DNA from: Intestinibacillus sp964580155
GTDB lineage: Bacteria > Bacillota > Clostridia > Oscillospirales > Butyricicoccaceae
DNA: 64,000 bases
Direction: 5' to 3'
Assembly (NCBI GenBank): GCA_964580155.1
Contig: CAZOJP010000001.1
Coordinates: forward strand, 1 to 64,000
Below are positions 57,175 through 64,000 of this stretch, piece after piece. The position numbers were made by a program, and so were the translations under genes. The stretch's first letter is position 1. Each line of letters begins with the position of its first letter. Below the pieces are notes generated by a model. The model was not told the DNA's origin. It worked only from the letters and a program-made list of their open reading frames with translations, and did not search any database.

Positions 57175-57474
57175 ATGACAAACACAATCGAAAAAAGCGA
57201 AATGCTTTTGTATAAAGGCCGCCCTCTCATGCGCAAGGATAACATCATCTACTACGGCAGCATGAGCGACCGCTATATCATCATGATGCAGATTCTTGAG
57301 ACCCAGATGGTCAAGGATCTTCCGGTCGCCACACGCGTTGCTGTACAGCTCCAGCAAACCTCTCCGAATGTACGTCCCAAAGACCGCATCGTAAAAAAGA
57401 CTGAAAAGAACGGTCTGTGGAACGCGATGGACATCGCATCCATCTGGCTGGCTCGCGCACTTTCTGTAAAATGA
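57175..57474 (+). CDS. Conserved-looking 99-aa protein of unknown function
   Basis: 99-aa soluble protein, start MTNTIEKSEMLLYKGRPLMR, then KDNIIYYGSMSDRYIIMMQIL and a basic C-terminal half (RPKDRIVKKTEKNGLWNAMD) ending IWLARALSVK. No Cys, no signal peptide, no membrane segment. A perfect -35, a 17-bp spacer and AAAGGAG 7 nt ahead of the ATG suggest strong expression. It may be co-transcribed with the NlpC/P60 gene 62 nt downstream. I do not recognise a named family. Confidence 0.7.
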   Translation: MTNTIEKSEMLLYKGRPLMRKDNIIYYGSMSDRYIIMMQILETQMVKDLPVATRVAVQLQQTSPNVRPKDRIVKKTEKNGLWNAMDIASIWLARALSVK

Positions 57475-57536
57475 TTTTTAGACAGAACAACGATGGTTTA
57501 GAAAAAAATTTGACGAAACGTGGAGGAATGGTTCTC

Positions 57537-58424
57537 ATGCACTCGCCGAAAAAAGTAATTCGTATCGTATGTACCGCTGCACTTGCAGCCTCTCTTACGA
57601 GCACCGGCGCCTTCGGTCTATATGCGGCGCAAACGACCGGGGCCAGCGTTAACCTTCGCACGACTGCAGGCGGCGCGGTTATGACCTGCCTGCCCCAGAA
57701 CGCGAAGCTTGCAGTCATCGATAATTCCGGTGATTGGTACAAGGTTGCGGCATATGGCATGACAGGCTATGTCAGCGGTCAATACGTTCAGGGCATCCCT
57801 GATTGCGACTTCACGCTGGGCACCGCTACGGTCACCTGTGACACCACCGTAAACGTACGCTCCCTTCCGAGCACAGACGGCGATGTGCTGGCCAGCGTCT
57901 CCAACGGCGGCGTTGTCTGGGTGGTTGGCGTGGAAAAAGACTGGTATAAGGTCACCGTCGGCGACGTGACCGGTTACATGGCTGCCCCGTATGTGTACAT
58001 AAATAGCCGTATGACGAACAGCACTTCGCGCGGCGATTCTTCCGAAGCCTCTGCTCTGCGTAGCAAAGTATTGAGTTTTGCCGCAAAATACCTAGGTACA
58101 CCCTATGTCTATGGCGGCAGCTCTCCAAGCGGCTTTGACTGCTCCGGTTTTACCTCCTACGTCTATCGCAACACCGTGCGCTCAATCCCGCGCACAGCAA
58201 CTTCCCAGCGCAATGCGTTGACCTCGGTCTCCATGTCTGAGCTGCAGCCCGCTGATCTCGTATTCTTTGGTTCCGGCGGAGCAATCAGCCATGTAGGTAT
58301 TTATGTCGGGGATGGAAAGTTCATCCACTCCCCCCACACAGGTTCCTCTATCAAGTATGATACTCTGTGGAGCGGCAACTATAACCGCCGTTTTGTAAGC
58401 GGTGGACGCGTTATTTTTGATTGA
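57537..58424 (+). CDS. SH3-domain NlpC/P60 peptidoglycan endopeptidase
   Basis: 295-aa secreted cell-wall hydrolase. Signal peptide at 1-~31 (VCTAALAASLTSTGAFGLYA). Two bacterial SH3 repeats at ~35-90 and ~100-160 (ASVNLRTTAGGAVMTCL; VNVRSLPSTDGDVLASV) bind wall peptides. The NlpC/P60 domain at ~175-295 has Cys202 in FDCSGF, His252 in SHVGIYVGDG and His264 in KFIHSP as the catalytic set. It should cut gamma-D-Glu-diamino-acid bonds. ATG 57537 is favoured over 57528 because GGAGG then has 10-nt spacing. Confidence 0.92.
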   Translation: MHSPKKVIRIVCTAALAASLTSTGAFGLYAAQTTGASVNLRTTAGGAVMTCLPQNAKLAVIDNSGDWYKVAAYGMTGYVSGQYVQGIPDCDFTLGTATVTCDTTVNVRSLPSTDGDVLASVSNGGVVWVVGVEKDWYKVTVGDVTGYMAAPYVYINSRMTNSTSRGDSSEASALRSKVLSFAAKYLGTPYVYGGSSPSGFDCSGFTSYVYRNTVRSIPRTATSQRNALTSVSMSELQPADLVFFGSGGAISHVGIYVGDGKFIHSPHTGSSIKYDTLWSGNYNRRFVSGGRVIFD

Positions 58425-58430
58425 ATTTTC

Positions 58431-58462
58431 CGACGGACAGCACTTCGCTGTCCGTCGTTTTT
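58431..58462. terminator. Terminator between NlpC/P60 and the minus-strand gene
   Basis: CGACGGACAG (58431-58440) pairs with CTGTCCGTCG (58448-58457), followed by TTTT; overlaps the stop of the convergent gene. Confidence 0.88.
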
Positions 58463-59021
58463 ATGTGCGTAGCTGAATTCCGCCGTCAAGCAGCTGTATC
58501 TGCGTATAAGAATCTGCCGCCTGATGCAGCATCTCGTTGACTGTTTCGTTGAGTATGCTCAGCCATTCCGGTGGAATATGGCCGACGGGCACTGCAACAT
58601 CGCCAAGCTTTAGTTCGCTGGGTGTCAACCGAAGTGCTGCATCGTCGCACAGCGCCGTAAACTGTATCGATAAGGCGATTTTCTCAGGCATCCATAGCAG
58701 AACTGCATGCGGCACCCCCAGCTGCATCAGTACCTGTTTGCGCAGCATCCCCTTTGCAGTTATAATCCCTTCTTTTTGCAGCACAATATCTATTTCTTGA
58801 AGCGGCACTTCCGCAGGCAGCTTTTCCGAAAGATATTTGACAACGTCTTGCTCGGATAGATAAATCATGTCTTTCTTTTGCTCCTGAGACGAAATCTGTC
58901 CCTTATATGGTGTGTGCGCCGGCAACGGCTGATATAGCAGCATGCGCCCGATCAGCACAAGGCTGATCAGCACGCACACGCCCAGAATCAAAGTATATCC
59001 GAAGTTTTTTTCGTGATCCAT
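58461..59021 (-). CDS. Membrane-anchored protein, YpmS-like, unknown function
   Basis: 186 aa: short cytoplasmic start, one transmembrane helix (about 8-28, YTLILGVCVLISLVLIG), then an extracellular domain with a pattern reminiscent of YpmS/DUF2140 (LRLTPSELKLGDVAVPVGHI followed by a helix). No catalytic motif. It is between the wall hydrolase and the Cys-rich protein gene and divergent from the latter. The family match is weak and by eye. Confidence 0.55.
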   Translation of the reverse strand: MDHEKNFGYTLILGVCVLISLVLIGRMLLYQPLPAHTPYKGQISSQEQKKDMIYLSEQDVVKYLSEKLPAEVPLQEIDIVLQKEGIITAKGMLRKQVLMQLGVPHAVLLWMPEKIALSIQFTALCDDAALRLTPSELKLGDVAVPVGHIPPEWLSILNETVNEMLHQAADSYTQIQLLDGGIQLRT

Positions 59022-59156
59022 AGGTCTCCCCCTCCCTCTTCCCTATTAGCTTATGCGGACGGGCTGTGATTTAGACCCATGTCAGGAACCTCTTGCAGAT
59101 CAATGCATAATCTGTTAATGAAGTTATCCTTCAAATACTATATGGAGGTAGTATAC

Positions 59157-60059
59157 ATGGCTGAAAGAATCACCCCAGGCCCGGTCAGCGGAAATGCTTG
59201 TATTCGGGAGGCGGTTTGTGTTCATACGACGAAAGTCTATGACTCTTGCAAGAGTAAAGAGTGCATCCGCGATCTGCGCGTTTACCTCACTGCTGAATCT
59301 CAGGAATTTATTGATCGCGGTGCCGTTACGGTAAGACCGCGGCAGGCAGAGCTGCTTTGCGTGTGCATTGACGTGGAACAGGTACAGTTTAACCGCGGAT
59401 TTTATTCCGTTGACGTTCGTTTCTTCTATCGCATCACGGTAGAGGCGAGCTGCCCCGTTGGCCGCCCGCAGATTATTGAAGGCCTTGCAGTCGCCGACAA
59501 GCGCGTCATTCTGTTCGGCAGCGAAGGCGGAGCACGTATTTTCTCCTCAAGCTATGTCAGCGGTCGTCCGGACATCCAGCTGCATCAGCGCAGCAACAAG
59601 CCCAAGGCGGTTGTCGAAGTTGTCGATCCCGTCATTTTAGACGCGAAAATCGTCGAATCTCGCTGCAAATGCGGCTGCTGCTGCGATCTCTCGGAAGTGC
59701 CGAACTGCATTTGCGATCTGTTTGGCGCGGACATTATTTTAGGCGATGATATGCGCCGTCTGTACGTCACGATCGGCCAGTTCTGCATCATCCGCCTCGA
59801 GCGCGATATTCAGCTCCTGATGCCTGCGTATGACATCTGCCTGCCGGAGCGCGATTGCTCCGCAAGCGGCGGCGGCGAACAACAGGATCCCTGCGATGTG
59901 TTTGATCAATTCAAATTCCCGATTGATGAGTTCTTCCCGCCCTGCCCAGACCAACGCCCCGGCGGCGGGTGCAACTGCGGATGTGATTTCCTTTGCGGAT
60001 CTGCACCGGAACCTCGCGGCGCGGAGCAAGGTGCAGGCTGCTGCCGCAAGCCTCGCTAA
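59157..60059 (+). CDS. Cysteine-rich protein of unknown function, possible coat component
   Basis: 300-aa protein with over 25 cysteines, no signal peptide and no membrane segment. The N-terminal part (SGNACIREAVCVHTTKVYDSC; KECIRDLRVYL) and a beta-rich middle (ELLCVCIDVEQVQFNRGFYS; VRFFYRITVEASC) look structured. Cys clusters sit at ~165-185 (RCKCGCCCDL; NCICDLFG) and at the end (GGGCNCGCDFLC; GAGCCRK). GGAGG lies 8 nt ahead of ATG 59157. The composition suggests cross-linking or metal binding, as in spore coat proteins, but no SigE/SigK promoter is clear. Family known to me only as hypothetical proteins in Clostridia. Confidence 0.7.
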   Translation: MAERITPGPVSGNACIREAVCVHTTKVYDSCKSKECIRDLRVYLTAESQEFIDRGAVTVRPRQAELLCVCIDVEQVQFNRGFYSVDVRFFYRITVEASCPVGRPQIIEGLAVADKRVILFGSEGGARIFSSSYVSGRPDIQLHQRSNKPKAVVEVVDPVILDAKIVESRCKCGCCCDLSEVPNCICDLFGADIILGDDMRRLYVTIGQFCIIRLERDIQLLMPAYDICLPERDCSASGGGEQQDPCDVFDQFKFPIDEFFPPCPDQRPGGGCNCGCDFLCGSAPEPRGAEQGAGCCRKPR

Positions 60060-60126
60060 CGCAGCGTTCGCCTAACCCGGCACGATTGTTCCCCAAATCA
60101 TAATATTCCAAAGGCAATTAAAATAT

Positions 60127-60166
60127 ATCGGCAGGCAGCGCAAATGCGCTGCCTGCCGATTGATTT
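60127..60166 (+). terminator. Terminator of the Cys-rich protein gene
   Basis: ATCGGCAGGCAGCGC (60127-60141) pairs exactly with GCGCTGCCTGCCGAT (60146-60160), followed by TGATTTTTA. Confidence 0.88.
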
Positions 60167-60197
60167 TTATACAGTTTTTTCTGAATCCATCCATATT

Positions 60198-61484
60198 TTA
60201 CGCTTCATCATCCCGAACCGAAGTTTTGACGCGCGTTTGCTCCTTGCCCTTTTCATAACACAGAACATGATTGTTACTCTCGATGTGATCAAGTCCAAAA
60301 TACGCGCGGGTATCGTCTGTCAAATCTTTGCGGCGCAGAGAATGGTTCACCAGGCCGGATATCAGACTGTAAATAACCGCAAAAAGCGGCACGCCGACTA
60401 CCATTCCGGTAAACCCGAAAAAACCACCGAATGTCAAAATTGCAAACATGACCCAAAAGCTCGAAAGGCCGGTCGAGTCGCCTAGGATTTTGGGTCCAAG
60501 GACATTGCCATCGAATTGCTGTAGCACCAAAATAAAAATGACAAACTTGAGGGCCGCAAGCGGATTGCTCAGCAAAATCAGCAGCGTACAGGGAATCGCG
60601 CCGATAAACGGCCCGAAAAACGGAATGATATTCGTCACACCGATGATAACGCTGATCAGCATCGGATATGGAAGTCGAAGCAGGGACATGCCAACGAAGC
60701 AAATAATGCCGATAATAAAGGAATCCAGCAGCTTTCCATTGATAAACCCGCCAAAGACGCGATGAACGAAACGCAGGTTATCAATCATGAGATTGCCGTG
60801 TGGCACACTAAAAATGCTATACGTCATCTTTTTGGACTGCGCCGCAAACAGTTCTTTGCTGTTGAGCACGTAAATACAAACAAACAAGCCGACCAGAATA
60901 TCCTTGAAAAATGTAATGGTTTCCCACAGGCCATTCATGACAGAATTGAGTTGGTTGTTGATCTGTGGCAGCATATCCACCTTAATCCACTGCGTCAGTG
61001 TCGTGACGGCCTCCTCAGAAAAGTTTAAAACAAAATCCTCGATCTTAGGATTGTTCGCCAGCGTGGTTTCCAGCCAAAGCGTAATCTTTCGAAAACTTTC
61101 CGGCAGTGTATCCACCAAGCCGATCACGCTTGCAATAAGCTGCGGCAGAACCATCCAAATCAGACCCGTGATAATAAGCAGTAAAAACAGAATCGACGTC
61201 GCGGTCGAACACGCTTTGGCGACGCGCTTTGCTTTCAAAGGGCTTTTCATATGCCGACGAAAAAAAGGCTCAATGTGCCGAGCTGCAAAGTTAAACACCG
61301 GCAGCAGCAAATATGCCATGGCCAGACCATAGATAAAGGGCTTAAAGATAGCAGTCAGTCTCGCTAAAAAATGCCGCACAGATCCCATGCGAAAAAGGAT
61401 AAAAAGTAAAATACCGCTGCAGGCGACTACCCCCAACACAGTCAGTCCCCAATAGAGATATTTCTTATATGCACCATTTTTCAT
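60198..61484 (-). CDS. AI-2E family transporter
   Basis: 428-aa polytopic membrane protein of the AI-2E (PerM/TqsA/UPF0118) family, with about eight hydrophobic segments. Conserved region GVTNIIPFFGPFIGAIPCTL, QQFDGNVLGPKILGDSTGLS and FWVMFAILTFGGFFGFTGMVVGVP are family hallmarks. Some members move autoinducer-2 and others act as Na+/H+ exchangers, so the substrate is open. ATG 61484 is set by GGAGG 6 nt upstream. Single-gene unit. Confidence 0.92.
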   Translation of the reverse strand: MKNGAYKKYLYWGLTVLGVVACSGILLFILFRMGSVRHFLARLTAIFKPFIYGLAMAYLLLPVFNFAARHIEPFFRRHMKSPLKAKRVAKACSTATSILFLLLIITGLIWMVLPQLIASVIGLVDTLPESFRKITLWLETTLANNPKIEDFVLNFSEEAVTTLTQWIKVDMLPQINNQLNSVMNGLWETITFFKDILVGLFVCIYVLNSKELFAAQSKKMTYSIFSVPHGNLMIDNLRFVHRVFGGFINGKLLDSFIIGIICFVGMSLLRLPYPMLISVIIGVTNIIPFFGPFIGAIPCTLLILLSNPLAALKFVIFILVLQQFDGNVLGPKILGDSTGLSSFWVMFAILTFGGFFGFTGMVVGVPLFAVIYSLISGLVNHSLRRKDLTDDTRAYFGLDHIESNNHVLCYEKGKEQTRVKTSVRDDEA

Positions 61485-61586
61485 AGCTGCCTCCACTTAA
61501 CATCATTTCTATTAGTATATCACAGTTACACTGTATGAGAAAAGCCATATCTATCAAGTTCGCGGTGGTTTTCGAAAAAAGTGCAA

Positions 61587-61639
61587 ATCTAAACCTCTAA
61601 TGCGGTGCTCTAAGCTGCACGCACATCAGAGGTTTAGAT
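61587..61639 (-). terminator. Long hairpin after leuB
   Basis: ATCTAAACCTCT (61587-61598) pairs with AGAGGTTTAGAT (61628-61639), with a partly paired GC-rich inside. On the minus strand TTTTTT follows after about 8 nt. Likely end of the leuCDB transcript. Confidence 0.65.
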
Positions 61640-61657
61640 CAAGTTAAATGGCCATGT

Positions 61658-62728
61658 TTAAATTGCTTCTCGGATGAGTTTTCCCATTTCGCTGGTGGAC
61701 AGCGCGGTATCGTCCTTTGCGGCAATGTCCGCGGTGCGGTAACCGGCATTGAGAACCTTTTCGACCGCAGCTTCAATCGCTTCCGCTTCCTTTGGCAGGG
61801 AGAACGAATACCGCAGCATCATTGCGCACGACAGGATCGTTGCGATCGGATTCGCGATCCCCTTCCCCGCGATATCGGGCGCGGAGCCATGAATCGGCTC
61901 GTACATACCCTTGCCGCTTTCGTTCATAGACGCGGACGGCAGCATGCCAATCGAGCCGGTGATCATGGATGCTTCATCCGACAGAATATCTCCGAACAGG
62001 TTGCCCGTTACGATAACGTCAAACTGACCGGGATTGCGTATCAGCTGCATCGCGCAATTGTCGACATACATATCGGAATATTCGACCTCGGGGTACTCGG
62101 CCCGAATGCGATGCATGGTTTCTCTCCATACGCGGCTGGTTTCCAACACATTCGCCTTGTCAACCGAGCAAATCTTTTTGCGGCGCTTCATCGCCATCTC
62201 AAAAGCACGGCGGCCGATGCGTTCGACCTCTGCGACAGAATAGTTCATGTCGTCATAACCGGTTTCACCGCCCTCGGATTGACGGCGGCCGTGTTCGCCG
62301 AAATAGACGTCACCAATCAGCTCGCGGCAAACCAGAATGTCAAATCCGTCCCCGATAATCTCCTGCTTAATCGGGCAGGCATCGGACAATGCTTGATGCA
62401 TCTGCGCCGGCCGCAGATTGACGAACAACCCCAGCGCGGCACGCAGGCCAAGCAGCGCCTTTTCCGGCCGCTTTTCGCTGGGCACCTCGTCCCATTTGGG
62501 GCCGCCGACGGCGCCGAGCAGTACGCTGTCTGCTGCCTTACAAATGTCGATGGTCTCCTGCGTTAACGGAATACCGTTTGCGTCAATCGAGCAGCCGCCC
62601 GCCAGTACTTCTTGAAAGGAAAAGGTATGTCCGAACTTTTGGCCGACAACCTCCAGGGTTTTCATCGCCTCCGTGACGATTTCTGGCCCGATACCGTCGC
62701 CCTTGACAACCGCAATGCTGTACTGCAT
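61658..62728 (-). CDS. leuB: 3-isopropylmalate dehydrogenase
   Basis: 356-aa NAD-dependent beta-decarboxylating dehydrogenase of leucine synthesis. Start SIAVVKGDGIGPEIVTEAM; LeuB-type loop ALLGLRAALGLFVNLRPAQM binds the gamma-isopropyl group; RELIGDVYFG; SNLFGDI-like TGNLFGDILSDEASMITGS for metal; EPIHGSAPDIAGKGIANPIA for NAD. Starts 2 nt after leuD. Clearly a different subgroup from the DmlA-like enzyme at 12129-13193. Confidence 0.96.
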   Translation of the reverse strand: MQYSIAVVKGDGIGPEIVTEAMKTLEVVGQKFGHTFSFQEVLAGGCSIDANGIPLTQETIDICKAADSVLLGAVGGPKWDEVPSEKRPEKALLGLRAALGLFVNLRPAQMHQALSDACPIKQEIIGDGFDILVCRELIGDVYFGEHGRRQSEGGETGYDDMNYSVAEVERIGRRAFEMAMKRRKKICSVDKANVLETSRVWRETMHRIRAEYPEVEYSDMYVDNCAMQLIRNPGQFDVIVTGNLFGDILSDEASMITGSIGMLPSASMNESGKGMYEPIHGSAPDIAGKGIANPIATILSCAMMLRYSFSLPKEAEAIEAAVEKVLNAGYRTADIAAKDDTALSTSEMGKLIREAI

Positions 62729-62730
62729 GC

Positions 62731-63222
62731 TTATTCCCCTCTTTCCTTGATTGAATTGAGCAGACCGCCCGAACGGATGATATTCTGAATGAATGGCGGA
62801 AATGCCGCCGCCTGATAGGACTCGCCTTTGGTTACGTTCGTGATCACGCCGGTGTCAAAGTCAATCGTGACCTCATTTCCCGCATCGATGCCGTTTGCCG
62901 CAGCTTCGCATTCCAAAATCGGCAGACCGATATTGATGGCGTTGCGATAGAAAATGCGCGCAAACGAGCTTGCGATGACGCAGGATACGCCGTTTTCCTT
63001 GATGACAAGAGGCGCGTGCTCACGCGAAGAGCCGCAGCCGAAGTTGCGGGTCGCAACGATGATATCGCCTGTCTGCACCTTCTTCACAAATTCCGTGTCG
63101 ATGTCCTCCATCGCGTGGGAGGACAATTCCCGCGTATCTGCAATATTCAGATAGCGCGCAGGAATGATGACGTCTGTATCGACGTTATCGCCATACTTAA
63201 AAACCTTACCTTGTGCTTTCAT
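62731..63222 (-). CDS. leuD: 3-isopropylmalate dehydratase, small subunit
   Basis: 163-aa aconitase swivel-domain subunit that pairs with LeuC. Motifs: YGDNVDTDVIIPARYL and TRNFGCGSSREHAPLVIKE (Ser and Arg of the active site), SFARIFYRNAINIGLP. Length and style match the short archaeal/clostridial type. ATG 63222 is preferred, with GTG 63225 as alternative; GGAGAG lies upstream. Second gene of leuC-leuD-leuB. Confidence 0.96.
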   Translation of the reverse strand: MKAQGKVFKYGDNVDTDVIIPARYLNIADTRELSSHAMEDIDTEFVKKVQTGDIIVATRNFGCGSSREHAPLVIKENGVSCVIASSFARIFYRNAINIGLPILECEAAANGIDAGNEVTIDFDTGVITNVTKGESYQAAAFPPFIQNIIRSGGLLNSIKERGE

Positions 63223-63235
63223 CACGCTGCTCTCC

Positions 63236-64000
63236 TTACTTCAGGTCGTCCGGCGCGCAGATATAGCCTGCAACAGCCGACGCGGCGGCAACCGCCGGAC
63301 TTGCCAGATAAATTTCCGAGGTGATATGTCCCATACGCCCGACGAAATTGCGGTTGGTTGTCGCGACGGTTTTTTCTCCGTGGGCGAGGATGCCCATGTG
63401 GCCGCCAAGGCACGGGCCGCAGGTCGGTGTTGATAAAATCGCTCCTGCTTCCACAAAAATTTCCGCCAGTCCCTCGCGGATGCACTGGAGATAAACCGCC
63501 TGCGTTGCGGGAATCACGATCGTGCGCACCCACTGCGCGACGTGCCGGCCCTTGAGGATTTCCGCAGCGATGCGCATATCCTCGATGCGTCCGTTCGTGC
63601 AGGAGCCGATGACCGACTGCTGAATTTCAATGCGCTCCAGTTCGTCGATCGTCTTGGTGTTTTCCGGCAAATGCGGGCACGCAACCGTCGGGCGCAGCGC
63701 GGACAGATCGATTTCGTACGTTTTTTCATAGACGGCATCGTCATCTGCCGTGAACTCACGAACGGGACGCTGTACCCGTTCCTGCATGTAAGCGCGTGTA
63801 CGGTCGTCAACCGGAAAAATGCCGTTTTTGGCGCCCGCTTCGATTGCCATGTTGCAGATTGTAAAGCGGTCGTCCATCGACAGCGATGCAACGCCCTCTC
63901 CGGTAAATTCCATCGACTGGTAGAGTGCACCGTCTACGCCGATCATGCCGATGATGTGCAAAATCACATCTTTCCCCGAAACATAGGGATTGAGCTTGCC
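63236..64000 (-). CDS. leuC: 3-isopropylmalate dehydratase, large subunit (5' end outside window)
   Basis: C-terminal 254 residues of the aconitase-family large subunit; the frame is open to the window edge (edge residues GKLNPYVSGKDV). [4Fe-4S] ligands visible: Cys in IGSCTNGRIEDM and the pair in PTCGPCLGGHMG; the end block TTNRNFVGRMG is also conserved. The sequence style is that of the ~420-aa archaeal/clostridial LeuC. It isomerises 2- to 3-isopropylmalate with LeuD, whose gene starts about 13 nt downstream. Confidence 0.95.
   Translation of the reverse strand, partial: GKLNPYVSGKDVILHIIGMIGVDGALYQSMEFTGEGVASLSMDDRFTICNMAIEAGAKNGIFPVDDRTRAYMQERVQRPVREFTADDDAVYEKTYEIDLSALRPTVACPHLPENTKTIDELERIEIQQSVIGSCTNGRIEDMRIAAEILKGRHVAQWVRTIVIPATQAVYLQCIREGLAEIFVEAGAILSTPTCGPCLGGHMGILAHGEKTVATTNRNFVGRMGHITSEIYLASPAVAAASAVAGYICAPDDLK

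Overview
The window looks like chromosome of an anaerobic, endospore-forming Gram-positive bacterium of the class Clostridia, plausibly a gut Oscillospirales lineage such as Butyricicoccus/Agathobaculum (the genus is inference). Evidence: a complete spoIIIAA-AH operon followed by an Asp23 gene, a SigH-type sigma factor, an FMN riboswitch ahead of an ECF transporter subunit, a T-box leader, a glmS ribozyme, four S-layer-homology (SLH) proteins, RqcH, TrmK and frequent TTG/GTG starts.

Layout. 0-1.1 kb: truncated IS110-family element with a structured upstream RNA region. 1.2-9.5 kb: orphan OadG-like micropeptide, citrate synthase, K+/H+ antiporter, tRNA-Ser(GGA), riboswitch-controlled ribU, an HPr-like protein without the active-site histidine, an SLH/YcdB surface protein and a putative lipoprotein. 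9.8-13.2 kb: tight operon of archaeal-type (type II) GAPDH, archaeal-like PGK and a D-malate/tartrate-dehydrogenase-like enzyme, the most unusual metabolic cassette here. 13.29-19.12 kb: remnant genomic island at the 3' end of guaA, bounded by a 12-bp direct repeat that contains the guaA stop codon. Its cargo is HNH nuclease, frameshifted DUF4236 protein, XRE regulator, beta-helix SLH protein, small alarmone-hydrolase-like HD protein, an inverted-repeat-rich segment and a truncated primase/VirE-N-like gene; no integrase remains.

19.1-41.4 kb: mostly minus-strand housekeeping genes: guaA, rqcH, Nif3/trmK, DUF1858, zinc ribbon, sigH, glmM-ribozyme-glmS (amino-sugar supply), ruvCAB (Holliday junctions), an aluminium-resistance-type PLP lyase, tagO-mnaA plus an unknown membrane-anchored protein (wall-polymer start), trpS with an aminotransferase, and plus-strand glpK. 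41.0-46.4 kb: asp23 and spoIIIAH-AA, the mother-cell half of the engulfment feeding-tube complex.

46.5-53.9 kb: a consensus promoter, then a T-box leader (apparent Phe specifier), then aroF-aroB-aroC-pheA-aroA-aroE/K. This covers the shikimate path to prephenate/phenylpyruvate except a separate dehydroquinase; the last gene is an AroE-AroK fusion. 53.9-60.1 kb: envelope and unknown genes (NAGPA/SLH glycosidase, small conserved protein, SH3/NlpC-P60 hydrolase, Cys-rich protein). 60.2-64 kb: AI-2E transporter and the minus-strand leuC-leuD-leuB operon, with leuC running off the window.
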